Positions 27,840-37,198 of a stretch of DNA of 51,717 bases are shown piece after piece. Position 1 is the stretch's first letter, and every line of letters starts with the position of its first letter. The stretch covers positions 1 to 51,717 of the forward strand of contig JABWBC010000007.1 in NCBI GenBank assembly GCA_013360695.1, written 5' to 3'. Under the pieces are notes generated by a model, which saw only the letters and a list, made by a program, of their open reading frames with translations, searched no databases and was not told the origin of the DNA. The translations under genes were made by a program, and so were the position numbers. This stretch comes from Phycisphaerales bacterium. Its GTDB lineage: Bacteria; Planctomycetota; Phycisphaerae; Phycisphaerales; UBA1924.

Positions 27840-29770
27840 GGGGTGTCGGTTGATTTTGGCGTGCGAGGTGCGGGCGGCCAGAGGATCCAGTCGCCGTCGA
27901 TTTCGCAAGCCTTGGCGCGCTGCAATTCCGCGCGGGCCTGTTGCGCGCTCATCCAGCGCGGCGGCGTGCGGTTGGGGTTTGCGATCGGTCGTGCGGCGTC
28001 GTCCTTGCGATCGGGGCCGACGGAGTAGATGACGGGCCGGGCTCCGCGGGGGGTGTCGCGGAGGGTGTAACGCATGGGCTTGCCGTCGAACACGTCGCGC
28101 GGGACCTGGGATAGGAGCGAGGTCGGGAGGGCGTCGAGCGACGGCGGGTAATCGGAGAAGCGGCGCTTGTAGAGCTCGCAGGCGATGGCGACGAGGAGCG
28201 CGCCGCGCGGCTGGGCCGCCCTGTCGCAGGCCCAGACGGCGTTGGAGAGCGCGGGCATGAGAATCCGCACGAGCGGATAGCGAACTCGCCCGGCGCGGGA
28301 GACAAACTGTTCAAACTCGGCATCGGGCGAGAGTTCGGGGCGGTTCCACGGCTCGATGGCTGCGTAGGCGGCGGCGCGGGCGAGGAAGTTCTTGTAGAGG
28401 TCGCGGTTCTCCTTGCGCGAAGCGCCGACGACGGAATGGAAGGGGACCTCAAAGGTGTCGCGGACCCTGTCGGACACGCCGCGCCACGGGTCGGCGTCGG
28501 GGTTGGATGGCCAGGAGGTGGCATACGAGCGCAGCAGGCGCGCGCCGTCGGCGGTGAGGTGGCCGTCGCCATGTCCGTCGTCGGAATAGACGCGCTGGAG
28601 GATGTCGTCGAACTGGAGCACTTCGCCGTCGAAAGAGATCGGTGAGGGCGGGCGAGCGGCGGCGTGTGCGAGCGCGACCAGCTGGTCATCGGTGAAGAGC
28701 GATGGGTTCTCCGCGAGCACGCGGGCAAGGGTTTCGCACGCGAGCGCGTTGATCGCGAGCTCGACGAGGTTTCCGATGAGGAAGGAGTCGTGGCTCATGT
28801 GGGCCGAGAGACGGAACATCGTCTCCAGGTCCGTGGCGGCCCGGGCGGCGTCGCCGGAGTTGACGGCGGCCTCGATGTCGAGCGCGAGGAGGCGCGCGAA
28901 GTGTCGCCCCTGGCCGAGGTGAGGAAGCAGGAGGTTGATGAGCGGCGGGTTTGGTTCGGAGCGCATCGCGTTCCTGGCAAGGCGCAGGTTTTCTCTGGCC
29001 TTGTCCGGTTCGACGCCGGCCAGGAACTGCGTGTGCAATTCGAGGCCTTCATCGAATTCCGTGGAGAGCGGGCGGCCGAGCGCGGGCTTTGTGGAACCCT
29101 GCCGCACCAGGTCGAGGGACTTGGCGCTGGCGGCGAGGTAGTCAAGGGCGAGCGGCCAGCGAGGGTCCGAAGGCTCGATGTTCGGGAAGTCCGCGGCGAG
29201 GTCCTTGGGGAGCGCGGGCAGCGCCAGGTACGCGGCGCGATAGAGGGGCCAGGCGCGATCGGAATCTGGCACACGGGCGATCGGCGCGTTCAGCTCGTCG
29301 AGGTAGTTGCGTGCGATGGTCGGATGGGACATGAAGGCGCGGGCGGCGGCGAAGGAGTAGATGGCGGCGACGAGCGAGAAAAGGAGCAACGCGACCTGGA
29401 GGGTGCGCCGCATGGCGCGCCACGCGACGGGTCGGCAGCGCTTCTTGGCGCGTCGGATCAGGCGGGCGGCGTCGACGGGATCGCCGAACTCACGCGCGAG
29501 ATCCTCGGGCGAGCGTCCCGCCTCGATCCCGTCGCGGAAGTGCGCGATGAGTTCGCGCGTGACGTCGAGTTTTTCTCCGGGCCAGAGGCGCGTGAGCCGG
29601 GCCACCCGCGCGATCAGGCTCGTGATCGGCGCGGGGAGCGCGGTGTCGGCGAGGAGCTTGGTGGGCGTGTGCGAGAGGCCGGGCGGGAAGAGTGTGATTG
29701 GGCGAGAGAGAAACGCCATCACGCCGCCGGGCGCGGGAGCGCCGGAATCGCGGGGGCTTGCGGGAGTCAT
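27836..29770 (-). CDS. large membrane protein with HAAS-like N-terminus, partner of PadR
   Basis: The 644-residue protein has an N-terminal helical segment (RVARLTRLWPGEKLDVTRELIAHF to EDLAREFGDPVDAA) of the HAAS or DUF1700 type, which is commonly encoded right after PadR regulators. One membrane helix follows (LQVALLLFSLVAAIYSFAAA, about residues 119-140), then a long extracytoplasmic helical region. The end, SDYPPSLDALP and IYSVGPDRKDD, resembles the C-terminus of type II secretion pseudopilins of planctomycetes. The start ATG at 29770 overlaps the padR stop (ATGA) and has GGAGG 7 nt upstream, so translation is coupled. Its job is unknown; it is probably what PadR controls. Confidence 0.78.
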   Translation of the reverse strand: MTPASPRDSGAPAPGGVMAFLSRPITLFPPGLSHTPTKLLADTALPAPITSLIARVARLTRLWPGEKLDVTRELIAHFRDGIEAGRSPEDLAREFGDPVDAARLIRRAKKRCRPVAWRAMRRTLQVALLLFSLVAAIYSFAAARAFMSHPTIARNYLDELNAPIARVPDSDRAWPLYRAAYLALPALPKDLAADFPNIEPSDPRWPLALDYLAASAKSLDLVRQGSTKPALGRPLSTEFDEGLELHTQFLAGVEPDKARENLRLARNAMRSEPNPPLINLLLPHLGQGRHFARLLALDIEAAVNSGDAARAATDLETMFRLSAHMSHDSFLIGNLVELAINALACETLARVLAENPSLFTDDQLVALAHAAARPPSPISFDGEVLQFDDILQRVYSDDGHGDGHLTADGARLLRSYATSWPSNPDADPWRGVSDRVRDTFEVPFHSVVGASRKENRDLYKNFLARAAAYAAIEPWNRPELSPDAEFEQFVSRAGRVRYPLVRILMPALSNAVWACDRAAQPRGALLVAIACELYKRRFSDYPPSLDALPTSLLSQVPRDVFDGKPMRYTLRDTPRGARPVIYSVGPDRKDDAARPIANPNRTPPRWMSAQQARAELQRAKACEIDGDWILWPPAPRTPKSTDTP

Positions 29771-30180
29771 GCGTCACCTCCCGTGAGCGTGGGGTGCGTG
29801 GGGGCGATGCGGGCTTCTTGTGCGAACGGCGCGAACGCCGGCGCGAGGAGTTTGACGACGCCGAGGGCGGCCATGGCCTGGGCGACGGCGCGCCACTGTT
29901 CGCTGTCGGTGGCGAGGCGCTTGCGCCCGGCGCGGGTGAGGTGGTAGTACTTGCGATCGCGGTCGGTGGACGGCGCCGACTGCCAGTAGGAGCCGATGAA
30001 CCCCTTGCTTTCGAGGTTGTAGAGGAGTGGGTAGAGAGTGGATTGGCCCATATCGAGGATGCCGGCGGTGTTGGAGGCGAGGGCTTCGGCGAGTTCGTAG
30101 CCGTACATGTCGCGCCTTTCGAGGAGCTTGAGGACGGCGACGGGTCCGGCGCCGCGCATGAGTTCTCGTTCGATTCGCAT
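29767..30180 (-). CDS. PadR-family transcriptional regulator
   Basis: The 137-residue protein has the PadR winged helix: MYGYELAEAL, the recognition helix MGQSTLYPLLYNLESKGFI and the wing with RKYYHLTRAGRKRL. PadR proteins are dimeric repressors that often act on their own operon. The perfect 8-bp palindrome at 30227-30247, 47 bp upstream, is the likely binding site. The C-terminal end is short and Ala/Pro-rich, as in the PadR-s1 type. It is the first gene of a two-gene operon with the HAAS-like membrane protein. The inducing signal is unknown. Confidence 0.92.
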   Translation of the reverse strand: MRIERELMRGAGPVAVLKLLERRDMYGYELAEALASNTAGILDMGQSTLYPLLYNLESKGFIGSYWQSAPSTDRDRKYYHLTRAGRKRLATDSEQWRAVAQAMAALGVVKLLAPAFAPFAQEARIAPTHPTLTGGDA

Positions 30181-30226
30181 GGGGAGTGCTCCGGGGGACG
30201 GGGGCGGCGTGGATAGGCCGCGTCAC

Positions 30227-30247
30227 ATACTATGGCACACATAGTAT
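30227..30247. promoter_or_regulatory. palindromic operator for PadR
   Basis: ATACTATG-GCACA-CATAGTAT: two perfect 8-bp arms around a 5-bp centre, in AT-rich sequence that contrasts with the GC-rich surroundings. It overlaps TACTAT-like -10 sequences on the minus strand, so a bound repressor would block the padR promoter. Confidence 0.8.
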
Positions 30248-30393
30248 ACGGGCGATCGGGGCGGCGGGTTGCGAGGATCGGGAGGAACTCGAGTTTCCTG
30301 AATGGGATTGCGGTCCGGGGCCGGACGCGACGGCCCCGCCCGGCCTGCTCCCTCGGACCGCCCGCCTCGGGGGCGGGTGCGGCCCGCCTGCCG

Positions 30394-30399
30394 TAGACT
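30394..30399 (+). promoter_or_regulatory. -10 box for tRNA-Leu
   Basis: TAGACT ends 8 nt before the first base of the tRNA, which places the transcription start at or beside the mature 5' end. Confidence 0.45.
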
Positions 30400-30407
30400 C
30401 AGCCCGC

Positions 30408-30492
30408 GGCCCCGTGGCGGAACGGCAGACGCGGCGGACTTAAAATCCGCTTTCTCGCAAGGGAAGTGTGGGTTCGACTCCCACCGGGGCCA
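30408..30492 (+). tRNA. tRNA-Leu (anticodon UAA)
   Basis: The acceptor stem GGCCCCG pairs with CGGGGCC; the D arm opens TGGCGGAACGGCAGACGC as in class II leucine tRNAs; the anticodon stem GCGGA/TCCGC encloses CTTAAAA with anticodon TAA; a long variable arm follows; the T arm is GTGGG-TTCGACT-CCCAC. Position 73 is A and CCA is not encoded. Coordinates follow the 7-bp acceptor stem plus A73. Confidence 0.96.
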
Positions 30493-30587
30493 TTTGCCAG
30501 CCGGCGCGGTTCGGGGGAGGGGCTGGTGATGCGAGCGCCAGGTCGAAGGGCCGCCGCGGGCACGACTCGACGACATCCGCGCAAGAC

Positions 30588-30612
30588 AAAGGCCCGTGCT
30601 CCCACGGGCCTT
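30588..30612 (-). terminator. intrinsic terminator after the first chemoreceptor gene
   Basis: On the minus strand, AAGGCCCGTG/CACGGGCCTT with a 4-nt loop is followed by TTTGTCTTG, about 50 nt after the stop at 30664. It also lies downstream of the tRNA on the plus strand and could serve both. Confidence 0.75.
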
Positions 30613-30663
30613 CGATCAAGTCTCGGTTCTCGATCGCGCGCCGCGAACTGGGCCGGTTCGCAA

Positions 30664-32715
30664 TCAGACCTTGAACGCGCCGACGAGGGAGCGGAGGCGT
30701 TCGGCCTGCTCGGAGAGGCCGGCGGCGGCCTGGGCGGACTGCGACGCGCCCTGGCTGGTCTCGCGGGTCACGCTGGAGATCTGCTCGACCGAGCGGGTGA
30801 TCTCTTCGCTGGCGGCGGACTGCTGTTCGGCGGCGGCGGCGATGGCCGCGACCATCTCAGAGAGGCGGGCCGAGCCCTCGACGATGCTCTTGAGCGCGGT
30901 GCCGGCGTTGGTGGCCAGCTCGACGCCCTTGTTGACGCGATTTGAGCCGGCCTCGATCTGCTGGACGGCGTTGCCGGTCTGGCCCTGGATCGCCTTGATG
31001 CTCTTGGCGACCTCGTCGGTGGCCTGGGTGGTGCGTTCGGCGAGCTTGCGGACTTCGTCGGCGACGACGGCGAAGCCTCGTCCGTGCTCGCCGGCGCGGG
31101 CGGCCTCGATGGCGGCGTTGAGGGCGAGCAGGTTGGTCTGCTCGGCGATCTCGTTGATGACCTGGATGATCTCTCCGATCTGCTCGCTCTGCTTGCCGAG
31201 TTCCGTGACGCTCTCGGCGCTCTGGCCGACGTCCTCGGCGATGCCCATGATCTCGGAGACGGTTTGCTGCACGATGTTGCCGCCCTTGCTGGCGTTGTCG
31301 CGGGCGGCGTCGGAGGCGAGGTTGACGTCCTTGGCCTTCTGCGCGACCTCGCCGACGGAGGCGGACATCTCGACGACGGCGGCGGAGACCTGGGAGGTCT
31401 GCTGCTCCTGGCGGGTGATGCCGGAGGCCATTTCCTCGGCGGAGGCGGCGATCTGGGTGGCGGCGGCGGCGAGCTCGTTGGTGGTCGTGGCGACCTGCTT
31501 GATGGTGGTGTGGATCTTCTCGACGAAGGTGTTGAAGGAGGAAGACAGCGTGGCGATCTCGTCGTTGCCGTTGGCGGGCACGCGCTGGGTGAGGTCGCCC
31601 TCGCCCTCGGCGATGTCCTTCATGCGGGCGCCGAGGGAGTTGATGGGCTTGGAGATGCGGGAGGCGATGAAGAGGCCGGCGCCCAGGACGAGCAGCGAGG
31701 AGACTCCGATCACCATGCCAACCTGGGCGCGGATGGCGTTGGCGTCGGTCATGGCCTGCTCGAGCGGCGCGCGGACGAGGACGGACCAGCCCAGGCCCGG
31801 GAAGCCCAGGGCGCCGTCGGCGTGCGCATAGCCGCACGCTTGCACGATTTGCTTTCGCGCGTGGGTGGCGAACATGGAGCCGGACTTTCCGGCGACGGCC
31901 TGCTTGGCGGACTCGACGCCCTTCTCGGCGAGGTTGAGCTTTCCGATGACATTCATGTCGCGCGTGAACTTGCCGGCGTGAAGCGTTGGGTCGCAGTCGA
32001 CGATCACGTTGCCCTTGGAGTCGAGCAGGGTGATCTCAGCGGAATCGAGCTTGCGCTCCGCGAGGGTGGCGTAGGTGTCCATCACGATGTCTTCGACCAA
32101 CGAGAAATTGGCGAAGTTCTTCCAGACGGCGATGACCTCGCCCTTCTCGTTCTTGACGGGTGCGGCAAAGCCGAGCGTCAGCCCCTCGTTGGAATAGACC
32201 CTTTGCATGAGCGGGTCGGCGTGGACATCCTCGACCACGGTGCCCGTGAGCGTGCCGCTGGACATGAACTTGGCGTTCTTGGCGTCGTTGAACCAGGGGG
32301 CCTTGGCGAAGTTCTCGTTGGCGATGAAGGCGGTGTCGATGGGCGTGCCGTCGGGCGCGACGGTGTTGACGGCGATGACCTTGCCCTCGGTGTCGACCAG
32401 GAGCGTGAGTCCGTAGGTGCCGTAGAGCTTGACGTAGTCGTTCATGGCCTTGACGATGGGGGCGTCGGGGCCGGTCTTGTACCAGGCGCCGCGATCAAAG
32501 ATGATGCTGTTGAGTCCGAAGGCCTGGACGTCGCCGTAGCGGTCGAAGAGATTGCGGTCGATTTTCTGGTGGGTGCTCTCGGCGAAGTTATTCATCTCGC
32601 GCCCGAGGTTGTCCGCGAGGTTTCCGGTGGCGTGCCAGGTGAGGAGGCCTACGCCCAGGGCCGGCAGGACGCCAACGGAGAGGAAGCCAAGCACGAGACG
32701 GGTACGAATCTTCAT
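30664..32715 (-). CDS. methyl-accepting chemotaxis protein with a Cache-type sensor
   Basis: The 683-residue receptor has an N-terminal membrane helix (about 7-27), an extracytoplasmic domain of about 300 residues with dCache features ([45 protein letters not shown]), a second helix (about 332-353), a HAMP domain and a long signalling coiled coil. The hairpin tip is [20 protein letters not shown], the CheA/CheW contact region. No C-terminal CheR-binding pentapeptide is seen. Cache domains bind small ligands such as amino or organic acids. The ATG has GGAG upstream. No che genes are in the window. A 218-bp stretch is nearly identical to the next receptor. Confidence 0.95.
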   Translation of the reverse strand: MKIRTRLVLGFLSVGVLPALGVGLLTWHATGNLADNLGREMNNFAESTHQKIDRNLFDRYGDVQAFGLNSIIFDRGAWYKTGPDAPIVKAMNDYVKLYGTYGLTLLVDTEGKVIAVNTVAPDGTPIDTAFIANENFAKAPWFNDAKNAKFMSSGTLTGTVVEDVHADPLMQRVYSNEGLTLGFAAPVKNEKGEVIAVWKNFANFSLVEDIVMDTYATLAERKLDSAEITLLDSKGNVIVDCDPTLHAGKFTRDMNVIGKLNLAEKGVESAKQAVAGKSGSMFATHARKQIVQACGYAHADGALGFPGLGWSVLVRAPLEQAMTDANAIRAQVGMVIGVSSLLVLGAGLFIASRISKPINSLGARMKDIAEGEGDLTQRVPANGNDEIATLSSSFNTFVEKIHTTIKQVATTTNELAAAATQIAASAEEMASGITRQEQQTSQVSAAVVEMSASVGEVAQKAKDVNLASDAARDNASKGGNIVQQTVSEIMGIAEDVGQSAESVTELGKQSEQIGEIIQVINEIAEQTNLLALNAAIEAARAGEHGRGFAVVADEVRKLAERTTQATDEVAKSIKAIQGQTGNAVQQIEAGSNRVNKGVELATNAGTALKSIVEGSARLSEMVAAIAAAAEQQSAASEEITRSVEQISSVTRETSQGASQSAQAAAGLSEQAERLRSLVGAFKV
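30983..31200 (-). repeat. long near-identical repeat shared by the two chemoreceptor genes
   Basis: Bases 30983-31200 align without gaps to 33214-33431. By eye there are fewer than ten differences, including at third codon positions. It encodes the signalling tip and flanks. Protein-level conservation alone would not keep synonymous sites, so recent duplication or gene conversion is likely. Confidence 0.75.
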
Positions 32716-32831
32716 TGATGGGCTCCGAACGGCCGCGCGTCACAGCAATAACTTGCGCGGTCATTCTCCGTATCGATCCAGCGACTGCACGGCTTGACCG
32801 ACGCGACAAGGAACGACGCGGATCAATGGAA

Positions 32832-32857
32832 ACAGGGCTCGGATTGCGCCGAGCCCC
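32832..32857 (-). terminator. probable terminator after the heme c chemoreceptor gene
   Basis: GGGCTCGG/CCGAGCCC with a 6-nt loop (32835-32856), followed on the minus strand by TGTTTCC. The T tract is poor, so efficiency is uncertain. Confidence 0.55.
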
Positions 32858-32894
32858 GTCCGAGAATCATGGTGTTGGCACCGAACGCAGTTGA

Positions 32895-34679
32895 TCAGAT
32901 CTTGAAGCGGCCGACGAGCGACTGCAGGCGATCGGCCTGTCCCGAGAGGGCGGTGGCGCACTCGGCGGCCTGGCCCGCGCCCGCGGATGATTCCTTGGCC
33001 ACGGCGTTGATGTGCTCGATCGCCTTGGCGATCTGCTCGCTGGCGGCCGATTGTTCTTCGGCGGCGGCGGCGATCGAGGAGATCATGCCACCGAGGTTTT
33101 GCGAGCTGGCGACGATGCGGCCGAGCGCGTCGCCCGCCGAGTTTGCGAGCTCGACGCCGCTGCTGGCGCGCTTGGCGCCCGCGTCGATCTTGGAAACCGC
33201 GACGGATGTGCCGCCCTGGATCTCCTTGATGCTCTTGGCGACCTCGTCGGTGGCCTGGGTGGTGCGTTCGGCGAGCTTGCGGACCTCGTCGGCGACGACG
33301 GCGAAGCCTCGCCCGTGCTCGCCGGCGCGGGCGGCCTCGATGGCGGCGTTGAGGGCCAGCAGGTTGGTCTGCTCGGCGATCTCGTTGATGACCTCGATGA
33401 TCTGGCCGATCTGCTCGCTCTGCTTGCCCAGGTCGGTGACGGCCTGCGCCGACTGGCCCACCTGGTCGGCGATGGCGTGCATCTCGTCGACCGAGCTGCG
33501 GACGATCTTGCCGCCCTCGCCCGCGTCGCGGCTGGAGTCCTCGGCGGCCTTGGACGCGTCGGCGCTCTTGCGGGCGACCTCCGCGACGCTGGCGGTCATC
33601 TCCTCGACGGCGGCGGAGACCTGAACGGTCTGGGACTCCTGCTTGGCCAGGCCGGCGGCCATTTCTTCGGAGCTTGCGGCGATCTGGCGGGAGGTGCCGG
33701 CGACTTCCTTGGTGGCGTTGGCGACCTCGCCTACGAGCGTGTGGACCTGGTCGAGGAACTTGTCGAAGCCGGCGGAGACGGCGCCGATCTCGTCGGCGCG
33801 CTGGATGTTCAGGCGCTTGCGGAGGTCGCCGTCGCCGCTGGAGAGCTCTGTGAGCGAAGCGATGAGCCTGTTCAGCGGGCGGGTGAGGAGGGCGCGGAGC
33901 CCCCAGACCAGGAGGCCGAGCGCGACGGCGACGAGCGGGACACTGACGAACAGGCCGCTCTTGATGAACGAGGCGATCTGGGCCTCGACGGTGGACATGG
34001 GGAAGGAGACCTCGTAGGCGCCGTGCATGTCGCCGGCCTTCCAGCCCTCCATCTTGAAGCCGACGGGGTCCTTGCCGTCGTAGGCGCCGTTCTCGTCCTT
34101 GGCGTCGTACTTGGCGGGATCGCCGTGGCAGATCATGCAGGAGGCATCGAGCTTGATGGATCGCATGTAGTGGTAGGTGTTGGTCTTGTCGTCGACGCGG
34201 CCGATGGCCTCGCCGGTGCCGGCGGCGACCTGGGCGGTGAGGTCGCGGAGGAGTTGCTCGCGGAACGAGCCCTTCTCGGGCTCGTTCTTCGCGTTGCGGG
34301 CGTCGAAGGCGACGACGTGGAAGTCGAGGTGTTCGCGCTTGGCGGCGTCGGCGGCGGCGCTCCATCCGACCACCACGGGGATGGTTTTGTAGAAGCGGGT
34401 GGTGGAGTAGTCCCCGCCATTCTTCACGGTTTCGACGGTCTCGGCGACGAGCGTCTCGGTGTCGAACGCGCCGGACTGGTGGATGGCGGAGGCCTGGTTC
34501 TTGGCCTCATCGGCGACGGCGGTGAAGCCGGCGGCCTTTTCCATCATCGCGTGCTGGGCTTCGCTCGCGTACGACTTCACGAACACGACGTAGTTGATGG
34601 CGATCGACGTCACGAGCAGGATCGCGGTCGCCCCGATGATCTTGGTGGAAAGTCCGAGTCCTTTGAGTCCGGCAGCCAT
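32895..34679 (-). CDS. chemoreceptor with a heme c-binding Tll0287-like (DUF3365) sensor domain
   Basis: The 594-residue receptor has membrane helices at about 11-33 and 244-266 enclosing a 210-residue extracytoplasmic domain. This domain matches the Tll0287/DUF3365 type: [36 protein letters not shown], and then SCMICHGDP with a CxxCH heme c motif (Cys181, Cys184, His185). A HAMP domain and a full MCP signalling domain ([30 protein letters not shown]) follow. Such receptors are expected to sense redox state or a gas ligand through heme. The heme must be attached in the periplasm by a cytochrome c maturation system, which is not in this window. Start ATG at 34679. Confidence 0.93.
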   Translation of the reverse strand: MAAGLKGLGLSTKIIGATAILLVTSIAINYVVFVKSYASEAQHAMMEKAAGFTAVADEAKNQASAIHQSGAFDTETLVAETVETVKNGGDYSTTRFYKTIPVVVGWSAAADAAKREHLDFHVVAFDARNAKNEPEKGSFREQLLRDLTAQVAAGTGEAIGRVDDKTNTYHYMRSIKLDASCMICHGDPAKYDAKDENGAYDGKDPVGFKMEGWKAGDMHGAYEVSFPMSTVEAQIASFIKSGLFVSVPLVAVALGLLVWGLRALLTRPLNRLIASLTELSSGDGDLRKRLNIQRADEIGAVSAGFDKFLDQVHTLVGEVANATKEVAGTSRQIAASSEEMAAGLAKQESQTVQVSAAVEEMTASVAEVARKSADASKAAEDSSRDAGEGGKIVRSSVDEMHAIADQVGQSAQAVTDLGKQSEQIGQIIEVINEIAEQTNLLALNAAIEAARAGEHGRGFAVVADEVRKLAERTTQATDEVAKSIKEIQGGTSVAVSKIDAGAKRASSGVELANSAGDALGRIVASSQNLGGMISSIAAAAEEQSAASEQIAKAIEHINAVAKESSAGAGQAAECATALSGQADRLQSLVGRFKI

Positions 34680-34998
34680 GGCACGCGTCTCCAGATGTGG
34701 CCCGATCGCGCGGCAGGTCCGCCGTGCCGCGAGAATCGGGGCTCACGCTTTGGATCGGAAAGCAAGAGACTCGGAATGATGTCTAGATGCGCGAGCGTGG
34801 CCGGATTTCCCAACATTGGGGGTTCGCCGGGGTCATCGGCGGCGGGGATAACCACGCGGGCGACGTGCGCCGCGATTCGCGCGAAGACCAGAATGCATCG
34901 TGCCGGGCCGTGACCGCGAGCAGCACGCGGTTATCGGCGTTCGCGGAATCGCCACGCCCAGGGCGACGCGCGTGCGTCGTGGCGCGGCGTTGGACGGC
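34680..34998. other. intergenic region upstream of the heme c chemoreceptor
   Basis: No gene is seen. The hairpin ACCGCG-AGCAGCA-CGCGGT at 34913-34931 has no T tract and is a weak candidate for termination of the foldase gene. The receptor promoter should be here but no clear sigma-70 or sigma-28 pair was found. Confidence 0.35.
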
Positions 34999-37017
34999 CT
35001 AGCTCTTGGCGGGAGCGGGCGCGTCCTTGGCGGGGGCGGCGTCTTTCTTCTGGTTCGTTGGCTCGCGGTCGAAGCGGAAGTTGGCGCGGACGCGCATCTG
35101 CTCGAACTCGAACGGGTTGAGGGGCGCGGTGGCGAAGGCCTCGCGGACTTCATCGGCCGCCAGGGCCCGGGCCGCGGCGCTCTGCATGGTGATCCAATCT
35201 TCTTCGGTGAGCGGGCGATGGGCCACCAGCTGCGCGACTGCCAGCGTGCCGAGCTTGGGGTTGGGGATGCAGACGATGCGATCCTCGGGCGGCAGGTCGG
35301 CGGCGGGCTTGAGCGGGTCGAGCTTGGCCGCGGCGGCCATCATGGCGTCGCGGAAGGCCTGCTCATCGAGCGCCGGCGCGGGGGGCTGGATCGTCATGAC
35401 GCGATTGACGGTGACGTTCTTGAAGGGCTCGATCGTGCCGAGCGGCGTGGTCTCGCCTTCCTTCTTGGGGAGCTGGTCGTTGACGAGCTTGGAGAGCGCA
35501 GTCAGGCCGTCCTTGGCGACCAGGGCCTTGTAGCTCTCGGCATCGCTCTTGAGCTTCTCGAACGCGGCGAGTCGCTTGAAATCCTCGGTGGCCTGCTTTC
35601 GTACCTCATCGACCGAGGCGGCGCTGGATTCGGGCTTGCTGTCCAGGATGGTGAAGTAGTAGCGGTTGCCCAGGCCATCCGTCACGGGCATTTCGACAAA
35701 CGGCACGCCGACCTGGAGCGGAACCTCGGTGAGCTGGGCGTCGGTGACGCCGGTGAGTTCCTTGACCTCGATGGCCTTCTGGGCCAGGGCGACGTTGCGC
35801 GCGCCGATGCGCACGCTTGCCATGCCGATCCCGGAGAGTTCACGCAGCTCGCGCACCGTGAGCCACTCGCCCGAGCGGACGGTGACGGTGGGAAGGGGCA
35901 TCGTGACGCCGCTGCGCTGCTTGACCTGCTCGACGGCGGCCTGGGCGACGGCCTCCCAGGTCGGGCGCGTGGCGCCCCAGTCCGCGGGGAGGACGTGGAA
36001 GCCCGCCTCGGAAGGGAGCTTGCGCAGCACACGCTGAACCTCGGCCTTGATCGCCTCGTCGGCGTCGGTGATGACGCGATCGGCCCTTTCCTGGCGGAGC
36101 TGGGTCGTGATCCGCTCGCGCTCGGCGTTGAAGCCCGCGGGGTCCTTGGCGCGGTCGACCGACTGGCGCTTGCGCACGTCGACGGGGTCGATCTCGATCG
36201 CCTCGGCGATCTTGGCGCGGTCGAGCGTGAGGTACTCGATCTTTACGCGCGCCGGGAGCAGGTAGCCCACGCCCGTTTCGCCCTCGCCGGGCTTGGTGTT
36301 CTTGTACTTCTCGAACTGCTCGGCGAGCTGCTCGGGTGTGGGGTCGGCGACGGCGTGGGTGAACGCGGTGGCCTCGATCACCAGGGCGTCGAACTCAGCG
36401 CGATCGAAGCGCTTGGCGGCGTCGATCAGCGTGCGTTTGTCGCTGAAGCGGGCGGCGCCCTCAAAGGCGGTGCGCATGCGGTCGATGCCGCGGGCCTCGG
36501 CCAGGGCGGCGTACACCTGCTCGGGGCGCAGGCGCGATTCGCTGGCGGCGCGGTTGATCATGCCGGGCATGTATTGTTCGGCCATCTTCAGCAGGTTGTC
36601 GCGGGTCTGGCCCTGTTGCCACATGAAGTCCGCGTATTCCCTGAACTGTTCGCGGGCGATGTCCTGGGCCAGCAGGATCTTGGGGAGCTCCCAGTCGCGC
36701 CCGTCCTGCTCGCCGCCGATGAAGCCGCCGGCGCGGGCCTCTCGGACCAGGAGGTACCAGTGGGCGCCGTCGACGATGGGGGTGCCGATGGCGCCGAAGA
36801 GGAAGGCGGGCATGACCTGCTTGACGGCGCGGTAGTTGGTTTCGGCGTCGAAGAGTTCGCGCTGGCGGACGCCGTCGTCGCCGATGTGGGCGACGACCTG
36901 CTTCATGGGGTCGGTGCGCAGCTCGTTGATGGCGGTGGGCATGAGGAAGGCGACCATGAGGAGCGAGCCGCCCACGACGAGGATGTACTTGTTGTACTTG
37001 CGAAGAACTTTGACCAT
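34999..37017 (-). CDS. membrane-anchored SurA/PpiD-like periplasmic foldase
   Basis: The 672-residue protein has one N-terminal membrane helix (YILVVGGSLLMVAFLMPTAI) and then a periplasmic body. The segment VVAHIGDDGVRQRELFDAET fits the start of SurA_N/PpiD-type proteins. Helical regions follow, with IEYLTLDRAKIAEAIEIDP and TPEQLAEQFEKYKN similar to PpiD sequences. A canonical parvulin rotamase domain was not evident, so isomerase activity is doubtful. The tail is Ala/Pro/Lys-rich. The ATG has GGAG 9 nt upstream. It lies after rpsD on the same strand, but a terminator separates them. Role in outer-membrane protein folding is by family. Confidence 0.75.
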   Translation of the reverse strand: MVKVLRKYNKYILVVGGSLLMVAFLMPTAINELRTDPMKQVVAHIGDDGVRQRELFDAETNYRAVKQVMPAFLFGAIGTPIVDGAHWYLLVREARAGGFIGGEQDGRDWELPKILLAQDIAREQFREYADFMWQQGQTRDNLLKMAEQYMPGMINRAASESRLRPEQVYAALAEARGIDRMRTAFEGAARFSDKRTLIDAAKRFDRAEFDALVIEATAFTHAVADPTPEQLAEQFEKYKNTKPGEGETGVGYLLPARVKIEYLTLDRAKIAEAIEIDPVDVRKRQSVDRAKDPAGFNAERERITTQLRQERADRVITDADEAIKAEVQRVLRKLPSEAGFHVLPADWGATRPTWEAVAQAAVEQVKQRSGVTMPLPTVTVRSGEWLTVRELRELSGIGMASVRIGARNVALAQKAIEVKELTGVTDAQLTEVPLQVGVPFVEMPVTDGLGNRYYFTILDSKPESSAASVDEVRKQATEDFKRLAAFEKLKSDAESYKALVAKDGLTALSKLVNDQLPKKEGETTPLGTIEPFKNVTVNRVMTIQPPAPALDEQAFRDAMMAAAAKLDPLKPAADLPPEDRIVCIPNPKLGTLAVAQLVAHRPLTEEDWITMQSAAARALAADEVREAFATAPLNPFEFEQMRVRANFRFDREPTNQKKDAAPAKDAPAPAKS

Positions 37018-37144
37018 CGATCAAGGCTCCAGTGGGGCTCCGCGTGGGAACCCGAGGCCGCCGCGCCGACGCCGGGCGCAGTTGGGAAGTCTACGAGGGC
37101 ACCGGGCTCGACGGTTCGGGGCGAGGCGTCGGGCAAAGGGCCAA

Positions 37145-37172
37145 GAAAAACGCCCCGGACGGCCGGGGCGTT
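37145..37172 (-). terminator. intrinsic terminator of rpsD
   Basis: A 10-bp stem AACGCCCCGG/CCGGGGCGTT with a 4-nt loop is followed on the minus strand by TTTTTCTTGG, 27 nt after the rpsD stop. Confidence 0.93.
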
Positions 37173-37198
37173 GTGATTCAACAACCTGCGAGCACGCT

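Noticed and set aside
30286-30295. Palindrome AACTCGAGTT between the padR operator and tRNA-Leu
   Set aside because: Short, single copy and not placed near a likely promoter; could be chance.
32716-32780. Possible sigma-28 promoter before the first chemoreceptor
   Set aside because: GCCGTTCG resembles part of the -10 element but the -35 match and spacing are poor.
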